The notes below the pieces were generated by a model. The model was not told where the DNA came from, did no database searches, and saw only the letters and a list, made by a program, of their open reading frames with translations. The translations under genes were made by a program, and so were the position numbers. Below, piece by piece: positions 7,141 through 14,635 of a stretch of DNA of 64,000 bases (positions within the stretch are counted from its first letter, which is position 1; each line of letters opens with the position of its first letter). Source of the DNA: Streptomyces rubiginosohelvolus (GTDB lineage Bacteria; Actinomycetota; Actinomycetes; Streptomycetales; Streptomycetaceae); the NCBI RefSeq assembly GCF_014649875.1, contig NZ_BMTW01000006.1:226078-290077 (forward strand), in the 5' to 3' direction.

Positions 7141-10035
7141 TCACGCGCCCGTGAGCAGCGACTCCCACGCGATCGCGGTATCCGGGTGACGGGCTGTCAG
7201 TACAGCGCCGGCCGGGTCCGCCGGACCCTCGTCGGCAGCGGCCCACGCGCCGTCGCAGCCCAGCAGCTCCGCGACCGCGTCGAGCGTCCCCGGGTGCGCG
7301 AAGAGCAGGGCTGCGGCACGGCCCCCGCCACCGGCCGCCCGCATCCGGTCGCCGCCCGGCGCACCCTCCTCCGGCGCCTCCCGCCACGGCGGCACCCACG
7401 CGTCCAGCGCCGCGAGCCGAGCCGGGAAGACGCGCCCCGCCTCCCGGATCAACAGCGGGGCCAGATCCGCGGCCCCGGCGCGCAGGGTCGTGATCAGGCT
7501 CGGCAGCCACGGCAGCAGAACCGGGTCCGGCAGCCGCCCGAACGCGTTGGACACGGCCTCCACCACCACGTCCGCCAGCCCCGGCACCGGCACCAACGCA
7601 TGCACGAAGCCGCTCAGATAGCGCGGATAGGCGGGCACCACCATCGGGTTGGCCAGCAGCTCACCGCAGCGCTCCCGCAGCTCGGCCCGCGACAGGGCGC
7701 CGAGCTGCACCTGTGCCGCCCACAGAAGCGCCGTCCGCTCCGGGTCCGTGGGGCGGGACTGGGCGACGGCCAGCTCCAGCTGGGCCCGGTCGCAGCCCAG
7801 GGACAGCGCGAGGCTCTCCATGCTGAACAGGAAGCCCAGCATCGCCGCCACCTGCCCCACAGTTGCGTCCTCGTCGGTGAACGCCGTCGGCAGCAAGGTG
7901 CAGTAGTGCGCGTAACCGGCCTTGACGAACGACTCCACCCACGGCGGCAGCACCGGCTCGGCGGTCCGGTAGTACGCCAGCAGCCCCCGCACCCGGCGCA
8001 GCACCTCCGGGGCCCCGTCCACCGCGCGCTCGGCGGCGAGAACCTCCAGGGCGCGGGCGCCCAGCTCATCGGCGAGCCGACGGCCGCCGAGATACAGCGT
8101 CGCGTCCTCGACGGCGGCGAGGACGCCCGCCGTCGTCGCCCGCGGCCCGTACGCATCGCGGCGCAGCCGCTGTTCGAGGACCTGCTCGATGCTCACGCCC
8201 TCGTACCCGAGCTCGATGAGCGCCCGCTGATGGGTGCCCAGCGCCAGGTCCCACGACTCCTGGATCGACCGTTCTCCGAGCTTCCGCTCACCCATGATCG
8301 GCCGGGCCGCGCCGTGCGGCATCAGCCGGCGCAGCATCCACAGCACGTCCGAGCACGCACCCAGCTCGGGGCGGGAGTTCATGTCCAGCAGCGCTCGCTG
8401 CACACCCCGCTGCTGGAGTTTCAACTCCAGCGGGGCGAGCCGGTCGTGCACATCACGGGCCAGCGGCGGCAGCGCGTCGTAACCGACCCGGCCGATCCGG
8501 TCGCCGCCCATCATGATCTCGACGAGCCGCCGCACATCGCGCCGGCCCGGCACCGCGTCCTTCTCGATGCAGGTGATCGCCGCGTCCTGGAAGTCGTACG
8601 GGGTGGGCTTGGCCCGGTCCCGCATCCCGGCGAGCAGGATCGACGTCTCGAACACCGCGATGGCGTCGGCGGTCGACGCCAGATAGCCGCTGCGCCGTGC
8701 GGCGCGCACGATGTCCACCGACCAGCCCAGCAACTCGGCCTCGTCCAGCGTGTCGAGGACCGGCGGCCGCCGCAGGAACCCGGAGAGCCGGTCCTCGGCC
8801 GCCTCCGGCGGGGGAGCGGCGACGGCGGGTGCGGCCTTCTTCGTCGCGCGGGGTTTCTTCGCGCCGTCCTGCCCGGTCAGCCGGTAGGGCTGCACCCGGG
8901 TGCGCTTCAGGTTCTTCGCCCACTGCGTCGCGGCGATCGACACCGACCCGGGGGCCAGCCCGAACTGCGCCTCGATCGCCGCGTGGCTGGACGGGATCAG
9001 CCCGTGCTGCCAGGTGGTGGCGGACCGGGGGGAGATGGTGAACGGTCCGCTGCCCGCCACCCCGAACTCCTCGACGCGGCTGGCCGCGTGGAAGGCGCCG
9101 CACACGTAGAGGCAGTCCTCCGGGTCCGCCCCGCCGGCCGCCAGATGCTCGCGGATCCGGGTCCACATGTACCGCTCACGGTCCTCGTCCACCCGGACCC
9201 GGTCCCCGTCGCCGGGAGCGAGCCGCCGGAACAGACTGCCGACGAGGAACATCACCTGGCGGTAGGCGTCGTGATCGCTGTCGCCGAGCGGCACCTCGAC
9301 GTACTGGTGCCACCACTCCGACCAGTGCCGCACCTTGCCGTGGCGCAGCAGGTGCTCCTCCAGCTCGGCGAAGCGGGGCCGCAGGTCGCCGATCTCCACG
9401 CCGACCGCCTCGCCGTGCAGCGCGGCTTCGGGCTCCGGCACCCCGTCCGCCGGAGCGGAAGGCTCCTGCGGGGTGCGCTCGCCGTGGCGGCTGTCCCACT
9501 GGAAGACATGGTCCGAGGACCGGTCGACGAGGACCAGCTCGACGCCCGGGGTGTCCAGCGCGTACGCGATGGCCTGGTACTCGGCGGACGCCTCGGTGAT
9601 CGGGGCGACGACCGACAGCGGCGCCCATTCCGCGGGGAAACCGTCGACGTCGCTCGCGAAGGCCTGGACCGCTACCGGCAGGCGGCAGTTGCGCAGCTCG
9701 TCCAGGAGCGGCGCCATGTCCTCGCACAGCTCCAGGTACACGACCTTGGGCTGCTTCTCGCGCAGCCGGCGGGCCATGGCGAGCGCGGAGGCGGGCGAGT
9801 GATGGCAGACCGGGAAGATCTCCAGCGGCTCGCGCACCGCCCGGTCGACGTCGTCGACCATGCCCAGGAGGATGCCCTCCAGGGCGCCGGGCCCGTCGGC
9901 GAAGGAGGTCGCGGCCTCGTGCAGCTGCTCGCGCAGCGCAGTGAAGGACGCCTGCCCGGGGCTGTTCGCGGACGGCCCTGCGGATCCGTTCGTGGAGGGT
10001 GTCCGGCCGGGACCGTTCGTGGGGGACCCGGTCAT
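7141..10035 (-). CDS. DUF5682-family protein (YehM-like) of a MoxR/VWA system
   Basis: A large soluble protein of 964 residues whose function is unassigned. After a Ser/Pro/Asn-rich, probably disordered start of about 30 residues it carries FPVCHHSPAS (Cys77, His78, His79) and VVYLELCEDMAPLL. It also carries YVCGAFHAASRVEEFG in mid-protein, conserved-looking blocks that resemble an enzyme active site more than a scaffold. A low-complexity Ala/Pro/Lys stretch lies around residues 385-410. I recognise the family as DUF5682 (E. coli YehM), which travels with MoxR ATPase, VWA and SWIM proteins. ATG 10035 overlaps the stop of the MoxR gene (ATGA), so the two are made together. It is the last gene of a five-gene operon. 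Confidence 0.75.
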   Translation of the reverse strand: MTGSPTNGPGRTPSTNGSAGPSANSPGQASFTALREQLHEAATSFADGPGALEGILLGMVDDVDRAVREPLEIFPVCHHSPASALAMARRLREKQPKVVYLELCEDMAPLLDELRNCRLPVAVQAFASDVDGFPAEWAPLSVVAPITEASAEYQAIAYALDTPGVELVLVDRSSDHVFQWDSRHGERTPQEPSAPADGVPEPEAALHGEAVGVEIGDLRPRFAELEEHLLRHGKVRHWSEWWHQYVEVPLGDSDHDAYRQVMFLVGSLFRRLAPGDGDRVRVDEDRERYMWTRIREHLAAGGADPEDCLYVCGAFHAASRVEEFGVAGSGPFTISPRSATTWQHGLIPSSHAAIEAQFGLAPGSVSIAATQWAKNLKRTRVQPYRLTGQDGAKKPRATKKAAPAVAAPPPEAAEDRLSGFLRRPPVLDTLDEAELLGWSVDIVRAARRSGYLASTADAIAVFETSILLAGMRDRAKPTPYDFQDAAITCIEKDAVPGRRDVRRLVEIMMGGDRIGRVGYDALPPLARDVHDRLAPLELKLQQRGVQRALLDMNSRPELGACSDVLWMLRRLMPHGAARPIMGERKLGERSIQESWDLALGTHQRALIELGYEGVSIEQVLEQRLRRDAYGPRATTAGVLAAVEDATLYLGGRRLADELGARALEVLAAERAVDGAPEVLRRVRGLLAYYRTAEPVLPPWVESFVKAGYAHYCTLLPTAFTDEDATVGQVAAMLGFLFSMESLALSLGCDRAQLELAVAQSRPTDPERTALLWAAQVQLGALSRAELRERCGELLANPMVVPAYPRYLSGFVHALVPVPGLADVVVEAVSNAFGRLPDPVLLPWLPSLITTLRAGAADLAPLLIREAGRVFPARLAALDAWVPPWREAPEEGAPGGDRMRAAGGGGRAAALLFAHPGTLDAVAELLGCDGAWAAADEGPADPAGAVLTARHPDTAIAWESLLTGA

Positions 10036-11162
10036 GACAGCGTGGCGATCGTGTCGCGGCCGCCGTCCAGGAACTCCGGCCAGGAGCCGCCCTCCTGCTT
10101 GCTGCGCGGCTCGACGACACCGTGCAGGTACTTGTTGAAGATGGCCAGGTCCTCGGGGTCGCGCCGGGCGAGGGAGCCGACGAGCGAGGAGGCGAGGGCC
10201 CGGGCGGTCAGCGTGCGTTCGCCGAAGAAGTTGCTGTGCAGGACGGCGTCCTCCAGCACACCGATCTGCTCCGCCGTCGACAGCGAGGACTCCAGCTTCT
10301 CGTCGTCGCTGCCCGCCGCCGCTGCCGACGCCCGCAGATCGGCGAAGCTCTGGAGCAGGACGTCGAGGAGCGTCGGCGGCACGTCCAGGTCGATCGCGTG
10401 ACGGCGCAGCAGTTCCTCGGTGCGGAACCGGACGATCTCCGCCTCGCTCTTCTTGTTCGTCACGACCGGGATGCGCACGAAGTTGAAGCGGCGCTTCAGC
10501 GCGGACGACAGGTCGTTCACGCCCCGGTCGCGGCTGTTGGCGGTCGCGATGATCGAGAAACCGGGCTTCGCGAAGACGATGTTGTCGCCCGCGTCCGTGC
10601 CGTCGCTCTGCAACTCGGGGACGGAGATGTACTTCTCCGAGAGGATCGAGATCAGCGCGTCCTGGACATCGCTGGTGGAACGGGTCAGTTCCTCGAAACG
10701 GCCGATGGCACCCGTCTCCATCGCGGTCATGATCGGCGACGGGATCATCGACTCACGCGACTGTCCCTTGGCGATGACCATGGACACGTTCCACGCGTAC
10801 TTGATGTGGTCCTCGGTCGTCCCGGCCGTTCCCTGCACCACCAGCGTGGAGTTGCGCGAGATCGCGGCGGACAGCAGCTCGGCCAGCCAGCTCTTCCCGG
10901 TGCCGGGGTCCCCTATGAGCAGCAGACCCCGGTCGGAGGCGAGGGTGACGATCGAGCGCTCGACGAAGCTCCGGTCGCCGAACCACTTCTGCGAGATCTC
11001 CCGGTCGAGGCCGTCGGCGCGCTCGGAACCCAGGATGAACAGCCGGACCATCTTCGGCGAGAGCCGCCAGGAGAACGGCTTGGGGCTGTCGTCGATCGAC
11101 TCCAGCCAGTCGAGCTCCTCGGCGTACTTGGTCTCGGCGGGGGCACGCAACACGTCGGACAT
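10032..11162 (-). CDS. MoxR-type AAA+ ATPase (YehL-like)
   Basis: AAA+ ATPase of 376 residues, with Walker A GDPGTGKS at about 84-91. FEELTRSTSDVQDALISILSEK (written here only as the landmark FEELTRS...ISILSEK) marks the Walker B/helix-2 region of the MoxR clade. The sensor-1 strand is IIATANSRDRG and the arginine finger region is SSALKRRF. MoxR ATPases remodel or insert cofactors into targets presented by VWA proteins, and a VWA gene lies immediately upstream. The start chosen is ATG 11162 (MSDVLRAP), since the 29 upstream codons read as non-coding and an AAAGG precedes it. The 100-nt gap to the VWA gene is the only sizeable gap in the operon. Confidence 0.85.
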   Translation of the reverse strand: MSDVLRAPAETKYAEELDWLESIDDSPKPFSWRLSPKMVRLFILGSERADGLDREISQKWFGDRSFVERSIVTLASDRGLLLIGDPGTGKSWLAELLSAAISRNSTLVVQGTAGTTEDHIKYAWNVSMVIAKGQSRESMIPSPIMTAMETGAIGRFEELTRSTSDVQDALISILSEKYISVPELQSDGTDAGDNIVFAKPGFSIIATANSRDRGVNDLSSALKRRFNFVRIPVVTNKKSEAEIVRFRTEELLRRHAIDLDVPPTLLDVLLQSFADLRASAAAAGSDDEKLESSLSTAEQIGVLEDAVLHSNFFGERTLTARALASSLVGSLARRDPEDLAIFNKYLHGVVEPRSKQEGGSWPEFLDGGRDTIATLS

Positions 11163-11262
11163 CGGAAAGCCTTTCTGAACAGGCGAGAAAGTGAAAGAAG
11201 GAAAGAGAGACACGACGGGGGAGCGCACGGGATGACGGGCGGCTGTCACACCCCGCAGGGCC

Positions 11263-12651
11263 TCAGGTGAGGAATGTCTTGAGTTCGTGGACGAGCTTGT
11301 TGATGTGCCCGGAGACCACGGGTGTGCCCAGGGCCTTGAACCGCTCCCGGAACCACGGGTTGACCTCCTGCCGCCCGGAGCTGGTCACCGAGCCGACGGG
11401 GATGAACTTCACCCCGGAGCGGTGAACGGCCTCGATGCCTTCGAACAGCGGCTGGGAGCGGTCGAACTCGTAGAAGTCCGAGATCCACACCATGACGGTG
11501 TTCTTCGGCTCGGCCATCTTCGGGCGCGCCATCGCCATCGCGACGGGGCCGTCGTTCCCTCCGCCGAGATTGGTGCGCAACAACACGTCGAAGGGGTCGT
11601 GCACCCACGGCGTCAGATCGATCGAGCGGGTGTCGTAGGCGATGAGATGGACGTCCACCTTCGGCAGCCCGGCGAAGATCGAGGCGAGAATGGTGCAGTT
11701 CACCATCGAGTCGACCATCGAACCGGACTGGTCCACCACGACGATCAACCGCTGCGGTGTCGTCCTGCGCACCGTGTGCCGGTAGTAGAGGCGGTCCACA
11801 TACAGCCGCTCCTCCTCCGGACTCCAGTTGGTCAGGTTCTTCCAGATCGTGCGGTCCAGGTCCAGATTGCGGAAGACACGCTTGGGCGGCACCGAACGGT
11901 CCAGCTCGCCGACGGTGGCCTTCTCCACCTGCGTACGCAGCACCTCGGCGACCTCGTCGACGTAACGCCGGATGAGGGACTTCGCGTTGGCCAGGGCCAC
12001 ACCCGACAGGTTGTTCTTGTCCCGCAGCAACTGCTCGATCAGCGACATACTGGGCGTCAGCCGCGCGGCCAGCGCCGGATCGGCCAGCACCTCCCGCAAC
12101 CGCATCCGCCCCACGAGCTCCGCCTCGATCGCCGCCAGCTCCGGCCCGAGACCGCCGCCGTCCAGGCCCGCGCCCGACGCCCGCCCGCCGCGAAGCCCGC
12201 CCGGCGGACAGCCCAGCGCACGCTCCAGCCACCCGGCATCGGACTGCCAGCGCGCCAACTGCTCGGCGCTCACCGCGCTCGAACCGGTCGCGAAGACATT
12301 CAGCAGCACCTTCGACACCAGCGCGGCACGCCGTACTTCCGCAGCCCAGTCACGGGAGCCGTCCGCAGCGTCCTCCGGCACCATCAGCCCGTCGAACTCG
12401 GCGGCCAGCTCCGGATGGCGCTGCACGACCGAGTCGAGCGACGTCCCGGGATCCAGCAGCGCGGACGGCAGGCCGATGTCCTCGACCACCCCCAGGCTCG
12501 CCGACTCCAGGGCGGGCTGCTCCTCACCGTCGAGGAGACGGGCCAGGAGCCGCCAGTACAGCACCTGACGGCGGTTCTCGTACGGGTCGGGGCCAGAAGG
12601 GGACAGGTCGGCGACGGGGCCGGGCGACTGCCCGGTGAGGTCCTCGGTCAT
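11263..12651 (-). CDS. VWA-domain protein (YehP-like) of the MoxR system
   Basis: A 462-residue cytoplasmic protein with a helical N-terminal region of about 290 residues and a C-terminal von Willebrand A domain. The metal-ion-dependent adhesion site is complete: DQSGS near residue 305, Thr in LRTNLGGGND, and Asp in WISDFYEFD. Such proteins act as partners or adaptors of MoxR ATPases, whose gene follows. ATG 12651 overlaps the stop of the preceding gene (ATGA). No signal peptide or membrane segment is seen. The target of the complex is unknown. Confidence 0.82.
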   Translation of the reverse strand: MTEDLTGQSPGPVADLSPSGPDPYENRRQVLYWRLLARLLDGEEQPALESASLGVVEDIGLPSALLDPGTSLDSVVQRHPELAAEFDGLMVPEDAADGSRDWAAEVRRAALVSKVLLNVFATGSSAVSAEQLARWQSDAGWLERALGCPPGGLRGGRASGAGLDGGGLGPELAAIEAELVGRMRLREVLADPALAARLTPSMSLIEQLLRDKNNLSGVALANAKSLIRRYVDEVAEVLRTQVEKATVGELDRSVPPKRVFRNLDLDRTIWKNLTNWSPEEERLYVDRLYYRHTVRRTTPQRLIVVVDQSGSMVDSMVNCTILASIFAGLPKVDVHLIAYDTRSIDLTPWVHDPFDVLLRTNLGGGNDGPVAMAMARPKMAEPKNTVMVWISDFYEFDRSQPLFEGIEAVHRSGVKFIPVGSVTSSGRQEVNPWFRERFKALGTPVVSGHINKLVHELKTFLT

Positions 12652-14069
12652 TTCCGCAACAGCCTTCCCGCGCGCTCGCGCAGCACGGCGACGGCATCGG
12701 TGGCGGCCTTCTCCGCCCGGACACCGGCCTTGTCGGTGGTGCCGCCCGCCCACGCCCCGGCGTGCACGGCGACGGTCTTCTTCCGCACGGTCGTCTCGAC
12801 CGCGAGCGGCTGGAGGATGAACGCCCCGGCATCCCAGCGCAGCAGCCCGAGGCAGGCGTGGGAGGCGGCGACCGCCTCGGGCGTCAGCGGACCGGCGGCA
12901 GGTATCCGGTCGGTGTCCACGGCCAGGAGCTGCCCGGCGAGATCGAACGCGAGCCGCCCCTCCTCGCTGCGTGCGGCATACCCCTCCAGCAGCACCGGCA
13001 CGGCGATCCGCACGGGATGCCGGTCCAGCGGAGCGACACGGGCGGCCGTCGCGGCGGACAGCCTCACCCGCGCCGTGGCGAAGGGATCGGCCGGCTCACC
13101 CGCACGGGCCCGCTCGTCGTCCCAGAGCAGATCCCCTTCGGCGGTCACCGGCATGGCGTCCAGCTCCATCGAGCGGCCCTCGCTCACGGCACCGAGCAAC
13201 GACATCCGGGGACGCAGCAACTGCCACAGTCCCGCCCCGACGACCGTGTCGGGCTTCGGCGCCGACACCCCGGCACGCACCAGACGGGGCGCACCCCCGT
13301 CCGCCGGCTCGAACACGGCATGGACCTGGGCCTGAACGGCTGTCGCATGCTCCTGCACATCAACCCCGAGCGGCAGCAGCCGACCCGTCACCGAGCCGTC
13401 GGACCGCTCCCCGGTGGAGCCCGGCACCGTCAACAGCAGGGCGCGCGACCACAGATCGGCCCAGCGGCGCACCGGAACGCGCTCCAGGGTCACGCCCGGG
13501 CAGGAGGCGGCGAGCTCGGCGGCGAACCCGTCGAGCAGCGTCGCCCGGCGGCGCAGCTCCGGGTCGGTCAGCATCGCGGAGACCACCGGGGCGGCCCCGG
13601 CGACGAGCTCGTGATCGATGCCCCGCCAGCCGCTGCGCGCGAGGTCGCACAGCCAACTGCGGGCCGCCGCGAGGAGGTTCGTCCCGTGTTCCGGCCCGGC
13701 GACGGCCGGAGACGACTTCTCCCCGGCTACGGCCGGAGAGGGCTCCTCCTCAGGAGCGGGCCTGCCGACAGCCTCGTCGATGCGCAGCGCCAACGCGTCG
13801 TGCACGGAACCGAGCAGCGCACCGCGCGCGGCGGCGAGCGCCACGAAGTGGTCCTCCCCGGCGGCCCCGGCCGCCGCCCGCTCGGCCGCCTCCGCGACCC
13901 GTGCGGCCAACGGCGTCCCGGCGACGGCCTCGGCGAGCCCGGCGACCGCGGCCGCCTGCGCGGGCCCCGGCCGCAGCAGACCGGCCACCAGCGCCCCGTC
14001 GAACGCGTCCACGGCGGCGAGCGCCTCGTCGAGCCCCTCGACCGGATCGGCCAGCAGATCCCCGCGCAT
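12648..14069 (-). CDS. DUF5691-like protein of the MoxR/SWIM operon
   Basis: A 473-residue, Ala/Leu/Arg-rich soluble protein with no catalytic motif I can name. By position between SWIM and VWA genes, and by its helical character (RRRATLLDGFAAELA, RPRMSLLGAVSEGR), I take it as the DUF5691 family that accompanies these systems. A low-complexity segment with two near-identical Pro/Ala/Glu repeats (EEEPSPAVAGEKSSPAVAGP) lies around residues 120-140. The start is ATG 14069: the stop of the SWIM gene and this ATG share one base (TGATG). Its own stop overlaps the VWA start. Function unknown. Confidence 0.62.
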   Translation of the reverse strand: MRGDLLADPVEGLDEALAAVDAFDGALVAGLLRPGPAQAAAVAGLAEAVAGTPLAARVAEAAERAAAGAAGEDHFVALAAARGALLGSVHDALALRIDEAVGRPAPEEEPSPAVAGEKSSPAVAGPEHGTNLLAAARSWLCDLARSGWRGIDHELVAGAAPVVSAMLTDPELRRRATLLDGFAAELAASCPGVTLERVPVRRWADLWSRALLLTVPGSTGERSDGSVTGRLLPLGVDVQEHATAVQAQVHAVFEPADGGAPRLVRAGVSAPKPDTVVGAGLWQLLRPRMSLLGAVSEGRSMELDAMPVTAEGDLLWDDERARAGEPADPFATARVRLSAATAARVAPLDRHPVRIAVPVLLEGYAARSEEGRLAFDLAGQLLAVDTDRIPAAGPLTPEAVAASHACLGLLRWDAGAFILQPLAVETTVRKKTVAVHAGAWAGGTTDKAGVRAEKAATDAVAVLRERAGRLLRK

Positions 14070-14587
14070 CAGGCCACCGCCCGCGTCGGCGGGAACCACT
14101 GCATCTCGGGCAGCGGCGAAGTGACCGGTGCCAGTTCGAGATAGGCGAGGTGCCGCAGGAACCGGCTGAACACCTGGGCGGCCGCCGAGGAGTCGTCCTT
14201 CACCGGCCGCGTCGCGGTCATGGCGGCGGTGAGGGACTGCGCGTCCGGCTCCCCGTCCGGGGGCTCCACCGCGAGATAGCGGGCGACGCGCTCGGCGCCG
14301 TACTGCAGCACCGCCTCGGCGACGAGCGCCTGGATGTGCTTGCAGAACATGCCGCGCGCACCGCCGCAGGGCCGGTTGTTGTTGGTGCTGCACGCGAACG
14401 CGTACGTCCGCGCCGCCACCGACGACACATAGACCCGCCCGATGTCCGACCCGCTGGAGACGACCCCCTGCAACCGCCCGTCGGCCAGTTCGACGAACGG
14501 CACCTTGGCCAGCTTCCGCGGGCGCGCGGGCGCCATCACCCGCGCGGTACTCGACTGCTCCCAGACCGACAACGCGCCAACTCCCAT
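14069..14587 (-). CDS. SWIM-type zinc-finger protein (YehQ-like), short form
   Basis: First gene of the five-gene operon, 172 residues. A zinc-binding set Cys66, Cys74, Cys82, His84 (FACSTN...RPCGG...FCKH) fits a SWIM finger, although the classical spacing is C-x-C-x(n)-C-x-H and here the first pair is eight residues apart. SWIM domains bind DNA or protein. Residues 1-60 are a small beta-rich module (GRLQGVVSSGSDIGRVYVSS) typical of SWIM proteins. The protein is much shorter than the full-length SWIM partner in other species. ATG 14587 is the only reasonable start; its Shine-Dalgarno is weak. The megasynthase stop is only 48 nt upstream, so read-through expression is possible. Confidence 0.78.
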   Translation of the reverse strand: MGVGALSVWEQSSTARVMAPARPRKLAKVPFVELADGRLQGVVSSGSDIGRVYVSSVAARTYAFACSTNNNRPCGGARGMFCKHIQALVAEAVLQYGAERVARYLAVEPPDGEPDAQSLTAAMTATRPVKDDSSAAAQVFSRFLRHLAYLELAPVTSPLPEMQWFPPTRAVA

Positions 14588-14635
14588 GCATGCGAAAGGG
14601 GACGTCCACGCCCTCTCGGCGGGACATCAACGAAC

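Noticed and set aside
7042..10401. A 1119-codon + strand frame opposite DUF5682
   Set aside because: Arg/Gln/His-rich shadow; the minus-strand gene has motifs, start/stop coupling and proper codon bias.
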